DNA from: Bacteroidales bacterium
Lineage (GTDB): Bacteria > Bacteroidota > Bacteroidia > Bacteroidales > VadinHA17
Length of the DNA: 60,633 nucleotides
Reading direction: 5' to 3'
NCBI GenBank assembly: GCA_025454815.1
Contig: JALONR010000035.1
Coordinates: 1 to 60,633, forward strand
The notes under the pieces: generated by a model
What the model was told of the DNA's origin: nothing
Databases searched by the model: none
The model's input: the letters and a program-made list of their open reading frames with translations, nothing else
Shown: one piece after another, positions 18,767 to 27,964 of the stretch
Position numbering within the stretch: position 1 is the stretch's first letter
How the letters are laid out: every line of letters starts with the position of its first letter
Translations under genes and position numbers: made by a program

Positions 18767-19807
18767 TTACTTATTAATAAGTTTTGCTATCTCCTCCCAC
18801 TTTAGCCTGTCTGCAAATAATTGCGGGTAATTGGGATGCCTCTGTCTCTGAAGGTACTCCGCCATCTCCTCACTGCTGAGCCCGGGATCATAGAAACTCA
18901 TGAACTGAATGGCTGACTGCGGCAGGGATCTGTCCCAGTATTCAGGGTTAAATCTCATGATCTGCATTCCTTGTCCTGAGCCATTGGCTTGCAGCACAAA
19001 ATGTGAATTATGGCCGTAATAAGCCGGCGCGGCAAGCTCCTCGGGGGATAGCTCTGCAATCTCGGTCTTCAGCTGATCGAGGACCATCCTGTCTATCTCA
19101 ATCTTTTGAAAAAGTGAATAATATGCCAGGCTTGCATCTGCCAGTTCCTGCAGCGTGACCGGCAGCCAGTAAGGAGGCCTTTCATGATTATAGACAACTA
19201 TCTGTGCCGGTGAGCCGGTGTTTGCTTCATATATATCGACGCCAGGGCATGGGCTCTCCCGGAACCATGATACCGGGAAGTACTGCCAGAGTCTTTCCCG
19301 TGCCTTCCTGACATCCTCTGACCTGGAAAGGTCATACCTTGAACCATCATCGACGAGTGATTCCGGATTAAAGTAAAGTCCCTGGTGTCCGCCGATGATA
19401 TTGTTGACAATTATGCCGTACTGTGGCGGTTCGATCGTCCACTTTCCTCCCTGGTTATCAAAAATTTCGAAAAGGAAATCAAGTGTGGCCGGGATTCCGT
19501 ATTCCGCCTCAGCCCTGGTTGTATAGTCACCCCACATCCTGTTGGCTATTGCCCGCAGGTCAAAGCCAGTCGGGTTCTTAAGCATCGGGTGGTTCTGTCT
19601 GAACCATTCCGCAAGTGTGGCCATATTGTTCCTGAAGGCAGCATTGTCCGCAGCACTCAGGGTGGCATTCTGGAGTTTATACGATTTGTCGGTGAGGTGA
19701 TTCTCAAATCTCCATGCACCCGGTTTTTCCAATAGCCATTTATTATCCTGTCCGTGGAGCTGAGCCGCCAGGAGCAATCCGGAAATAAACAATAAGTATC
19801 TTTTCAT
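18767..19807 (-). CDS. Exported protein of unknown function
   Basis: 346 residues with a signal peptide (MKRYLLFISGLLLAAQLHG, mature QDNKW). No family is recognised. The mature part is mixed alpha/beta with many aromatics: AIANRMWGDYTTRAEAEYG, WTIEPPQYGIIVNNIIGGHQG, ESPCPGVDIYEANTG. It carries no metal- or nucleophile-type motif that can be called. It stands alone between a convergent SRPBCC gene and the same-strand DUF1697 gene, from which a hairpin separates it. Confidence 0.75.
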   Translation of the reverse strand: MKRYLLFISGLLLAAQLHGQDNKWLLEKPGAWRFENHLTDKSYKLQNATLSAADNAAFRNNMATLAEWFRQNHPMLKNPTGFDLRAIANRMWGDYTTRAEAEYGIPATLDFLFEIFDNQGGKWTIEPPQYGIIVNNIIGGHQGLYFNPESLVDDGSRYDLSRSEDVRKARERLWQYFPVSWFRESPCPGVDIYEANTGSPAQIVVYNHERPPYWLPVTLQELADASLAYYSLFQKIEIDRMVLDQLKTEIAELSPEELAAPAYYGHNSHFVLQANGSGQGMQIMRFNPEYWDRSLPQSAIQFMSFYDPGLSSEEMAEYLQRQRHPNYPQLFADRLKWEEIAKLINK

Positions 19808-19856
19808 AAATCGGGGGAAGAGTTATAACAGGGATTGGGGGTAAAACAGGTCCTGG

Positions 19857-19875
19857 TCGGGGTTTAGTACCCCGA
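19857..19875 (-). terminator. Hairpin after the DUF1697 gene
   Basis: TCGGGG (19857-19862), loop TTTAGTA, CCCCGA (19870-19875): a 6-bp perfect stem 25 nt downstream of the DUF1697 stop on the minus strand. No U-tract, so termination is only probable. Confidence 0.4.
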
Positions 19876-19900
19876 AATTAACAAAATCGGCCAATACCCG

Positions 19901-20467
19901 CTATATGGTCTTTAAATTTTCCCCGGTTTCACTGCACATCTCCAGCAGCTTCAGGCAGGTGTTCCAGTTCCGGGATGTGCCATTTGCCTCCAGTTTCTTC
20001 TCAATGAAGTTGTTATGGTACTTTGTCCGGCCATAGCCGTCAGGACAATGGACATACACAGCCCTGCTCCCGATGATGATCTCATCGGGAGGGTAGTGAT
20101 ATGAAAGCAGTTTCTCCGCCTTCTCCGGGTCAGTATCCCTGTCAAGAAACGTGACATGCTGCTTCGAGAGATCAATTCCCGCCTTTTTCACGAAGGGATT
20201 CTGTGCAATTATATCCGCCAGCTCCTGCGGAGCGAGCACCACAGCCTGGATTGTCAGGCCAAACTTTTTACTTATCAGTTCCCTGATCTTCGCGGAAAGC
20301 AAATCAGCTGATTCTTCATCTGTCTCGAAGAGTATATTTCCGCTCTGTATATAGGTTCTGACATTTCTGAACCCTGCTTTTTCAAAAGCCAGGGCAAGTT
20401 CCGGCATTTTGATCATGTTCTTTCCCAGGACATTTACGCTCCGCAAAAGGGCTATTCGTGTTGTCAT
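19901..20467 (-). CDS. DUF1697 family protein
   Basis: 188 residues. It has the family opening ALLRSVNVLGKNMIKMPEL, the YIQSGNILFET strand, and the C-terminal GYGRTKYHNNFIEKKL and TSRNWNT. DUF1697 proteins are cytosolic and of unknown biochemical function, and they occur widely as single genes. The length is standard. The divergent neighbour is the giant exported protein at 20674. Confidence 0.92.
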   Translation of the reverse strand: MTTRIALLRSVNVLGKNMIKMPELALAFEKAGFRNVRTYIQSGNILFETDEESADLLSAKIRELISKKFGLTIQAVVLAPQELADIIAQNPFVKKAGIDLSKQHVTFLDRDTDPEKAEKLLSYHYPPDEIIIGSRAVYVHCPDGYGRTKYHNNFIEKKLEANGTSRNWNTCLKLLEMCSETGENLKTI

Positions 20468-20611
20468 CTCGTTTTCTTACAGAACATGAAATTAGCAATA
20501 TAGTTTTTACATGCGCCGGTGAGAAAGTTGATTCATGTATCCCGCCACTGGTCAGATCGCAGGGATCTGTAACAACCGGTGGGGAACACAAAAGGTTATT
20601 TTCAGGGGGAA

Positions 20612-20619
20612 TAGTTTTG
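20612..20619 (+). promoter_or_regulatory. Candidate -7 element of the giant exported protein gene
   Basis: TAGTTTTG matches TAnnTTTG and lies 55 nt before the chosen ATG at 20674, which supports that start over the longer frame from 20458. No convincing -33 TTG is visible. Confidence 0.4.
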
Positions 20620-20673
20620 CATATCAGGACAAATCTTTTTTGTAATTTTATTCTGCCCCATTCTCCAACCCAT

Positions 20674-23600
20674 ATGAATCCGACATCACTTACTTCAGTT
20701 GTGGCAGGGGTGCTGCTCCTGTCACTGCAGTCGTTTTTCCCGGCATCGGAAACCACCGCACAATCAGGCGCCCAGCTTGCCACCTTCGGGAACTACATCC
20801 TGAGCCTTCCGCCCGGGTGGCAGTATGACCCTGCAGCCTCGGACGATAAGTTCCTGGCCTTCTCCTATACAACCGGAGGCAAAACAGGCTATGTCATCAA
20901 AATCAGGAAGCAGCCTGTTTCGTGTCCCACGAAAAAGGATTTCAACAGGGAGGTGGTAACCATTTTCTACGATCTCTACGGAGCACAGGACTACGTTGAC
21001 AGGTTTAAGAACGAAGGTGACTATGGTGCCCTGGGTGATGCACAGAGCCACTTCATAAGCTTTAATGTCCACGGGAGCAACGAAAGAGGATTCATCCTCA
21101 GCCCCTGGGTCAACGGTACCATGTATAATATTTACATCTTTGACAAGATCAGCCAGAAGCGGGATCTGAGACCGGAGGCGCTGGCATTCCTCGGTGCGCT
21201 GAGCATTAATAGGGGGGGAGCCACCGCCACTGGCACACAACCGGCACAACCAGCCCCCGGCGGCCAGCAGCAGGCGCAGCCAGCTCCCGCCGTCACACAA
21301 CCGGCACAACCAGCCCCCGGCGGCCAGCAGCAGGCGCAGCCAGCTCCCGTCGTCACACAACCGGCACAACCAGCCCCCGGCGGCCAGCAGCAGGCGCAGA
21401 CCCGGGCCGGCATGGGAACCACACCACCCGCCGCCACAACCACTGCTCCTTCAACACCAGGAGCTGCCGGAGGCGTATCCGCTGCCGGAAAGAGCCAGGG
21501 ACCTCCACCGGCAGATAAAAGAACAGTGAAGACCGTTATCCCGCCGCACCTGCCCGACTTCGGCAAGTTTGCCCTCAGCTCAGACATTGATTTTGCAATG
21601 ATGACCTCCGCGCAGTATGCAGGCGCCGTGTCAATGGCCATGGAGGGAATGCGCCTCATCTATGGCCCGATGACCACTGAGGAGGAAAACCGTTTCTATT
21701 CTGACTGGAAACCTCTGTTTGACTACCCGTGCAGCGAGGTTGCAGATTACCTCAACCGGCTCAACCCGCTGATATCAGAGTTCCTTGCACTGCGCGAGGC
21801 AATGGGAGCGGAGATAGAGTCATATAATGCAGCAGTGCTGACGGTGACCATGGCTGCTGCCGATGATGATACAGAGTCAATCGCCGGTACCATGGCCGAG
21901 CTGGAGATAACTGTGGCTGTCATGAACACCCTGCAAAAACAGCTTCAGGATGTGGCGGCGAAGATCGCCGAACTGGGCAACCCTCCTGATGCGGCCTCGC
22001 TCGCCGAAGGAAAAAGAACCCTTCACCGCAAGGCTCTCAGCATGATCCCGGCAAGTAACTTCCCCTTCGAAGGCGAATGGGAACTTGAGGACGGGTCGTC
22101 AATCCTTATGAAAGTTGTAAAGGTATTCGACGACGGAAAAGTGCTCGTTTACAGGTTCCCCGTCTCAGCCCTGGAAAAATGGGAAGCCGAGGGCATTGAC
22201 ATCAGCAAACCGGGGATGGAGTACAACGAGAAAACCAAAGGGTTGACGATGATCCCCGGGGTATATGACCTGCTGATCATGTTCGAGCCGATGGATGACG
22301 GCTCCTGGGCCACACTCGACTGGAGTTTTATCCGGTTCATAAGCATTTATAATGGCAACAGGGAAGAAATTGAAGTGGTGCAATACAGACCTCCCAACCC
22401 GCTGAACAACTCATCGGATGTAAAGAAATACTCACTCACCCGTACCACCGAAACATACCCTGTTCCGCCGGTCCTGCCCATCGACGGTAATCCTGCCGTG
22501 TGGGATCAGTTGCTGAAGGTTGTGCCGGAACGCAAATGGGACCAGGGGAAGTATGACGGGTACATGAAATGGAGAAATGAATATCCTGATGAGTTGTCTT
22601 TGGCTCTCCGGGGAGGACCTTCACCCCTGGAGGAACGTACGAGGCTCTTTATGGAAGAAAAGCAAAAAATTGAAGATGAATACCAGGCACGTTTAAGCAC
22701 GGAAGTGGAGTCCGCTGTCTCACAGAGAGTCAGCCTCAGATATTCCTACGCACAGTGGCAGAATGAGGTCCTCACTGAAGATGACAGACCAAGGCTGATA
22801 AAGGAGGAACGGGAGCTGGTGCTGAAGGATTTCGCCAATACCCGCGACATGATGATTGATTACCTGAAGCAGAAATACTCTGACATTTTCGAGTCGGCCG
22901 GGCAGGAGAACCAGGCAAAACCGGAGATCTCCCAGGGATTGATTGATTACCTGAAAGCCTTGAAGGAGTGGGAGACTGATGAAGCTGTCAGGAAGCAGAA
23001 GGAGGAACAGGTAAAATTCCATGAGAACAACATTAAATATTTTGACGGCAACATTGAGTCTTTGAAGGGAAAGCTGTCCGGTTCCGCTGTTGACCCTGAG
23101 ACCAGGAACAGTCTCACCCGTGACCTCCTCTACCAGATGGATGCCAGGCAGAAGGAACAGGATGCCATCATGACCATCAAAACAGGTGAGTACGTACATA
23201 CCCGCACTGATCTCGACGCGCTGAACCTGCAGATAATGGCTGAACGTGGCCGTCAGATGGCGGAAGAGATACACCGGATGAAGAGGACTGTTGAACGCAT
23301 GCCGAAGCTGATTGAGATGGCCCTCCCGGATGAAAGGCAGAGGCTGAGAGAGTTCTTTGAAAGAAACATGACCGCCCCGGATGGCGGAGGGTTTGACCCT
23401 GAGAGGATGCGAAAGGCTGCCGCCACCATAGGCGATCAGGTCATTGGCACGCTTGAAAAGAGGGCAGCGGAGAAGGAAGAGTGGGCAGCAGCAGTAACCG
23501 GAATTACGGAAGGACTTGAATACGTCAAGACCGGCGCAGACGTCTCCATGACCCTGCTCTCCGTGGCTGCACCGGTATATTTTGCCCATACTGCCCCAAA

Positions 23601-25059
23601 CGCCATCGCTGCCGGAATGAGAGCCGCCAATGCAGCGAAAGTATTTTTTGGCTACCAGGCAGCCTCGGGATACATTGAAGGTGGAGTGACCGGCGCCTTT
23701 ACCAGTGTCGCTTCGTCATACAACACAGTGACCATGATGGCCAATGCAGCCATTAACGGTTACCAGCGGGGAGTGCTTGAGCACCTGGAGGAGCATGCCC
23801 GTGATGCTGGCAACGTTACTATTAACGAGACCTCAGCTGGCCTGTGGGGCATGGGATGGGACGCAGGCAAGGAAGCTCTTAAGACGGTTGTCTTTAAGAC
23901 TGCCCTGGGAGCACTGATGCCTGCCAGCCCGAAGGGATCCCCCGTCGTATGGTCTGATATGGTTGATGCACGCGGAAACCCGGTAAACCCGTCGTCGGCC
24001 AGATGGCCTACGGTGCAGCAACAGTTGGAGGCTGCCCGGTTCCTCTCCCGCCAGGCAGAGGGACGTGCCAAGGTGAATATCTTCCGCGAACGGATGCAAC
24101 GGCTGTCTGACGCAGGCAAAGCCGGTGCCCCCAAAGAACAGATAGAAAGCCTCAGGGGCTCAGCCGAGGAAGCCTATAAGTCCATCAAGACCGACCTGTA
24201 TGCCAAAGGCTATGTCAACTCCCTGGCGCGCCAGGGCGATGCCTCCACCACGTCTCATTACAATTCCTTTGACAGGAGCTATACGGCTAAACTCCGCGCT
24301 GAAGTGGAGCAGGAACTGGTTAACGCAGGGTTCAACAGGCAGAAGTGCCTGACCTTTTCCAACTCATCCTCGAAGGGCAAGGTGGGAGCTGACCTTGACC
24401 TGGGTGTGGCTGAACCTCCAAGGTATACCTTTGATGCTTCCGGGAAGAGGATTCCCAACCCTGAGCATATTGCCTGGCGGCGGAGCCTGACCATCAAAGA
24501 GGCGGACGGCACAGTCCGCCGGAGCTCGCCACAGGAGCTGCAGAAGGCAGGACAGGAGATACTGGAGAGGAGCTTCGCGAAGCTGTACGGCAGGCCTCCC
24601 GGAGAGGCGATGGTGGAGTTTACTACCTCGTATCATCCTGAGGCATACCGCGACCTCGCATGGCTGGGCAGCAAGGGCACCAAAACTGCACTGGTATTTG
24701 AGACCAACAGGGCATGGGTGCAGCAGGCTGCCGATGTCTCCATGTTCAAGGTGAATAACCTTCCGGCGCATCACCCTCAGCTGGGCTATTACGGGATCAT
24801 GCAGGAGCAGATGCGCGGACTGACCAAGGACTTCAACACCAAGATTGAACCGATGCTGAAGGTTAAGGCCGCTGCCAATCCTGATGCAGCCCGCCACCTT
24901 TATGACCTGCGTGACACCATGGACAGGTTTGCCCGCAACGAGATAGGGCCCATTGAAGCCGAACACCGGATCAGGGAGCTCACCGGCGGCAGGGGCATGG
25001 CCGAGGTGGCACAGCAACTGGCTGTGGCGATGGGGTCACTGCGGGATATGATAAGGTAA
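20674..25059 (+). CDS. Giant exported multidomain protein, toxin-like layout
   Basis: 1461 residues; no family recognised. A signal peptide (VVAGVLLLSLQSFFPASETTA) is followed by a small domain (about 30-178), a Pro/Gln-rich tandem repeat (about 189-242), a linker, a mixed domain (about 290-590), a long charged helical or coiled-coil stretch (about 650-935), a hydrophobic Ala/Gly region (about 940-1085, e.g. VSMTLLSVAAPVYFAHTAP) and a soluble C-terminal domain. In the C-terminus, SSKGKVGADLDLGV (about 1230) resembles a nucleotidyltransferase G-S...DxD motif. The start at 20674 precedes the signal peptide. The layout resembles large secreted effectors, but no immunity-type gene follows; the next gene is convergent. 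Confidence 0.7.
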   Translation: MNPTSLTSVVAGVLLLSLQSFFPASETTAQSGAQLATFGNYILSLPPGWQYDPAASDDKFLAFSYTTGGKTGYVIKIRKQPVSCPTKKDFNREVVTIFYDLYGAQDYVDRFKNEGDYGALGDAQSHFISFNVHGSNERGFILSPWVNGTMYNIYIFDKISQKRDLRPEALAFLGALSINRGGATATGTQPAQPAPGGQQQAQPAPAVTQPAQPAPGGQQQAQPAPVVTQPAQPAPGGQQQAQTRAGMGTTPPAATTTAPSTPGAAGGVSAAGKSQGPPPADKRTVKTVIPPHLPDFGKFALSSDIDFAMMTSAQYAGAVSMAMEGMRLIYGPMTTEEENRFYSDWKPLFDYPCSEVADYLNRLNPLISEFLALREAMGAEIESYNAAVLTVTMAAADDDTESIAGTMAELEITVAVMNTLQKQLQDVAAKIAELGNPPDAASLAEGKRTLHRKALSMIPASNFPFEGEWELEDGSSILMKVVKVFDDGKVLVYRFPVSALEKWEAEGIDISKPGMEYNEKTKGLTMIPGVYDLLIMFEPMDDGSWATLDWSFIRFISIYNGNREEIEVVQYRPPNPLNNSSDVKKYSLTRTTETYPVPPVLPIDGNPAVWDQLLKVVPERKWDQGKYDGYMKWRNEYPDELSLALRGGPSPLEERTRLFMEEKQKIEDEYQARLSTEVESAVSQRVSLRYSYAQWQNEVLTEDDRPRLIKEERELVLKDFANTRDMMIDYLKQKYSDIFESAGQENQAKPEISQGLIDYLKALKEWETDEAVRKQKEEQVKFHENNIKYFDGNIESLKGKLSGSAVDPETRNSLTRDLLYQMDARQKEQDAIMTIKTGEYVHTRTDLDALNLQIMAERGRQMAEEIHRMKRTVERMPKLIEMALPDERQRLREFFERNMTAPDGGGFDPERMRKAAATIGDQVIGTLEKRAAEKEEWAAAVTGITEGLEYVKTGADVSMTLLSVAAPVYFAHTAPNAIAAGMRAANAAKVFFGYQAASGYIEGGVTGAFTSVASSYNTVTMMANAAINGYQRGVLEHLEEHARDAGNVTINETSAGLWGMGWDAGKEALKTVVFKTALGALMPASPKGSPVVWSDMVDARGNPVNPSSARWPTVQQQLEAARFLSRQAEGRAKVNIFRERMQRLSDAGKAGAPKEQIESLRGSAEEAYKSIKTDLYAKGYVNSLARQGDASTTSHYNSFDRSYTAKLRAEVEQELVNAGFNRQKCLTFSNSSSKGKVGADLDLGVAEPPRYTFDASGKRIPNPEHIAWRRSLTIKEADGTVRRSSPQELQKAGQEILERSFAKLYGRPPGEAMVEFTTSYHPEAYRDLAWLGSKGTKTALVFETNRAWVQQAADVSMFKVNNLPAHHPQLGYYGIMQEQMRGLTKDFNTKIEPMLKVKAAANPDAARHLYDLRDTMDRFARNEIGPIEAEHRIRELTGGRGMAEVAQQLAVAMGSLRDMIR
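21241..21399 (+). repeat. 60-bp tandem repeat coding a Pro/Gln-rich linker
   Basis: Two full 60-bp copies (21241-21300, 21301-21360) differ at one base seen (21290 against 21350), and a third partial copy runs to 21399. Each codes the 20-residue unit PAQPAPGGQQQAQPAPxVTQ. Near-identity at DNA level shows recent expansion. Confidence 0.9.
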
Positions 25060-25081
25060 AGAACAATGCCGGTCCCATCGC

Positions 25082-26107
25082 TCAGAATATTGCCTTCTTT
25101 CTTAATTCATCAATTATTGCGGAGCTGATCCAGTAAATGTCAGTGTTGCCGTTTTGCGGCGTGTTATGAAAGGTCTGCAATGACTCCTGGCTCAGCTGCC
25201 CGGTGATGCCTCCGGCTGGCCGGTCAGACATGAAGAATATGTACCTGCCATCGGTTGTGACTGAAGCCGACCACTCCCGCGGGTTGGGAGTATTTATTTG
25301 CGGGCCCATGTTCATTGGCCGGCTCCAGTTATCGAGGCTGTCGCGGAAAGATATATAGTAGTCAGTGGCACCAAAGCTGTCGGGCATACCGTATGCCGGG
25401 ATGATAATATAGCTTTCATCGGCAGCAATGAAGGCATTGTACCTCGCTCTACCGATGTTAACATTCTCGCCCAGTTTCTCGGGCGCCTGGTAAATCCCGT
25501 CAACCAGCCTGGAGCGGCAGATAAACTCTTCACCGGCGACCGTATCCAGGTGCGTGTAATAGATAGTACCATCAATTGTAACTGAGGGGTAGAACTCCCT
25601 GCGGGATGTATTTACAGGCTCTCCAAGATTCCGGGGCTCCGACCACCTGCCATCTTTCCTGGTACATACCCAGATATCTTCATTCTCTTTCAAGGCTGAG
25701 TCTGCCGGCATTGTAGAGATGAAATACAGTTTCTGGCCGTCATGGGAGAGATGAGGTTCAATATATTTGAACCCAGGGTTGGTGCAGTATTCAAACACCT
25801 CCGGGACTGACCATACTCCACCAGTTCTTTGAGTGTGGAAGATGGTTGAATATCTGAAGTTTCCGGCATCACGACAGAAGAATATCTCGTTTCCGTCAGG
25901 CGTGATGGCGAAGTCACGGTCATTCATGCCGGTGGAGATAATGCCTGGTGCGAAGAGTCTCGCTGTGTCACCAGGGGCCAGCTGCCCGAAATAATCACCC
26001 TGTACGGGTGGCACTTTGGCAGGCTGGCCGTTGCCCTGGCAGGAGGGAAGGACAAACAGGGAGCACAGGGCTATACAACCCGTTGTAATTCTGATCATTC
26101 TTTTCAT
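25082..26107 (-). CDS. PD40/TolB-like beta-propeller lipoprotein
   Basis: 341 residues. Lipobox FVLPSCQG near residue 24. Repeated propeller strands of the PD40 (WD40-like TolB) type: FAITPDGNEIFFCRD, HLSHDGQKLYFIST, SVTIDGTIYYT, SVTTDGRYIFFMSDRPAGG. Such lipoproteins sit in the cell envelope, often as sensors or binding platforms. The role here is not known. It converges with the giant exported protein gene, leaving 22 nt between stops. Confidence 0.85.
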   Translation of the reverse strand: MKRMIRITTGCIALCSLFVLPSCQGNGQPAKVPPVQGDYFGQLAPGDTARLFAPGIISTGMNDRDFAITPDGNEIFFCRDAGNFRYSTIFHTQRTGGVWSVPEVFEYCTNPGFKYIEPHLSHDGQKLYFISTMPADSALKENEDIWVCTRKDGRWSEPRNLGEPVNTSRREFYPSVTIDGTIYYTHLDTVAGEEFICRSRLVDGIYQAPEKLGENVNIGRARYNAFIAADESYIIIPAYGMPDSFGATDYYISFRDSLDNWSRPMNMGPQINTPNPREWSASVTTDGRYIFFMSDRPAGGITGQLSQESLQTFHNTPQNGNTDIYWISSAIIDELRKKAIF

Positions 26108-26160
26108 GGCGTTTAAGATTTGTTAGTCAGATCCGTAAAATTACGAACTACTCCGGAATT

Positions 26161-27027
26161 TTACTTCGTCTGCCTGCTGCCGATGCCGATGCCGCTTTTT
26201 ATTGTCTCAAGGAACTGGTTCATGAACCTGGCGGCAGGTGCACCGTCAACGATATCGTGATCAAAGGAACAGGTCAGGCAGAGAAACTCTCTCTCCTCAT
26301 GACCGGCTCCTGTATAAACCATCCTTTTCTCTATGCTTCCCACCGTTATCAATACTGTTCCGCTGCCGTGAGGTATAAACCATACCGGCTCACGGCTGAA
26401 CATGCCCACGGCGGTCACGGCCACCTTGCCGTAACGCTTTGCCAGCCCTGTGTTCCTCTCGCCGAGACGCACAAATGTTTTGAGCAGGAAACCGGGAATA
26501 AAGCGTATCCATTTCATCCCGCTGAATCCTCCGAGGGTATTGTCAGTGCGGTCCCTGGCTGACCTTATCGCATCATTTATCTCCCGGAAGGTCAGCTTCT
26601 GCGCCCCCTTGACAGCCAGCGGCTCAGGTACCTTCTCGCCTGAGATCTCCCGCTCAACAAGAACACTGACAGTAACATCCTCAAGGGTGATGAGCCTGTT
26701 GCCACGTTTGAAGGCATTCAGGTGAGGGTGTTCCTTTATCACCTGTGCCAGGCAGTAAACGATATATGCCGTAAAAGACAGCTTTTCGCCGGTACGCTCA
26801 TAATGCTCCCGCAGCAGCCTTCTTGGAAATGTGATATCTGCCTCCGCAAGAGAATGTATGGTACTCTTTGAGGAAGTGACTGCTGCTGAGGCAGCCACCA
26901 TCTTCCTGTTAAAGCTGAGCCTCTCTGAAGTGTACCCTCTTTTAAGAGACCCGGAGTGGCCCTGCTCCGCCAAGCCTTTCTTCCCGTGCGGGAATCCCTT
27001 CATCTCCCGTTTGGTTACCATTTCCAT
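26161..27027 (-). CDS. Stand-alone 2-oxoacid dehydrogenase-type acyltransferase domain
   Basis: 288 residues. Only the catalytic E2 fold (CAT-like) is present; there is no lipoyl or E3-binding domain. The catalytic motif is SFDHDIVDGAPAARF, matching DHxxxDG. The N-terminal 30 residues are basic and disordered. Without a lipoyl arm it cannot serve a normal pyruvate-type complex, so it may use acyl-CoA directly. Its start lies 3 nt after the NmrA-like gene, at the end of a three-gene operon behind the FNR-like operator. Confidence 0.85.
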   Translation of the reverse strand: MEMVTKREMKGFPHGKKGLAEQGHSGSLKRGYTSERLSFNRKMVAASAAVTSSKSTIHSLAEADITFPRRLLREHYERTGEKLSFTAYIVYCLAQVIKEHPHLNAFKRGNRLITLEDVTVSVLVEREISGEKVPEPLAVKGAQKLTFREINDAIRSARDRTDNTLGGFSGMKWIRFIPGFLLKTFVRLGERNTGLAKRYGKVAVTAVGMFSREPVWFIPHGSGTVLITVGSIEKRMVYTGAGHEEREFLCLTCSFDHDIVDGAPAARFMNQFLETIKSGIGIGSRQTK

Positions 27028-27030
27028 CGG

Positions 27031-27867
27031 TTATTCCTTTGAGCTTACCCATTTATCAAATTCTGTTGCCGGTCTTCCCAGGATAGCCAGTTCTTTCTCA
27101 GGCACTTCCGGCTCCTTTACCTTTTCGAAATAACTGAAGAGCGAGGCGGCAAACTTCAGCTTCCTGTTTCCTGTAAAGAAGGCAATGATCTTCAGGGGCA
27201 GGAGCGGGGTCTCCCCAACGCTCTTTATCTCAGGGTGGAGTGCCTTGCAGTATTTTTCCAGCATCTCCTTCATGGTGTATCTCTCCGGACCGTAGACAAA
27301 ATAGACCCTGTTCTCAGCTCCGGCGGTGGAATAAGCCTCTGCAACCATTTTCCCCATGTCACCGGCGGCAACCCAGTGGTAGGGCTCTCTCAGCTTTCCT
27401 AGAACCGAAGCCTTTCCGTTCCTGACGAACATGCCAAGAGACTCGAAGAACCATGTGGGCCTGAAGATAAACCACGAAAGGCCACTCTTCATAACCATCT
27501 GTTCAATCTTCATCTTGTCATCTATGAATTTGAACCACCGGTTCTCTTCTGAGACAGTACACCCGGAGATGAGGCTGACGAACCTGATCCCTTTCTTTTT
27601 CGCCATCTCCAGGATGGCAGCCACGGCTCTGACATCATCAGAGGTCGAGACCGAGATATGTACCGCATCACAGCCCTCCATTGCTTTTTCAAGGTCAGCC
27701 GGGTTGAATACATCTCCCTTTGTAATGTCGTAATCGTTTACGAACATCGATGGATTGACCGATCGTGAAAATAACCTCAGTTCAAATCCCTTTTCGTCAA
27801 GTTTTCTGATCACCGGACCGGCAAGCAGTCCGCTAGCGCCAATTACAAGTACTTTGATCTTTCCCAT
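27031..27867 (-). CDS. NmrA-like NAD(P)-binding protein
   Basis: 278 residues. Rossmann motif GASGLLAGPVIRKL at the N-terminus, followed by atypical-SDR features (GCDAVHISVSTSDDV). The catalytic Tyr/Lys pair is not obvious, so it may be a redox sensor or a reductase with changed chemistry. Between it and the flavodoxin-like gene lie 97 nt with a small GTGAG/CTCAC stem. The acyltransferase gene follows at 3 nt. Confidence 0.85.
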   Translation of the reverse strand: MGKIKVLVIGASGLLAGPVIRKLDEKGFELRLFSRSVNPSMFVNDYDITKGDVFNPADLEKAMEGCDAVHISVSTSDDVRAVAAILEMAKKKGIRFVSLISGCTVSEENRWFKFIDDKMKIEQMVMKSGLSWFIFRPTWFFESLGMFVRNGKASVLGKLREPYHWVAAGDMGKMVAEAYSTAGAENRVYFVYGPERYTMKEMLEKYCKALHPEIKSVGETPLLPLKIIAFFTGNRKLKFAASLFSYFEKVKEPEVPEKELAILGRPATEFDKWVSSKE

Positions 27868-27964
27868 TTTTACTATTTATTGATTGTGTCTGTAAGTAAT
27901 GAGCAGCCAGGGGCAGGACAGCAGACCTGTGAGCGCCTCACGTGCAGCTCCCTTCAAATAATGG

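Noticed and set aside
20458..20673. 72-codon N-terminal extension of the giant protein
   Set aside because: It would put the signal peptide inside the chain and overlap the DUF1697 gene; the -7 box at 20612 lies within it.
21241..21399. CRISPR array
   Set aside because: The repeats touch without spacers, code for protein in frame and have no cas genes nearby.
22720..23589. Minus-strand 289-codon open frame
   Set aside because: Antisense to the coiled-coil region of the giant exported protein; reads as His/Leu-rich nonsense.
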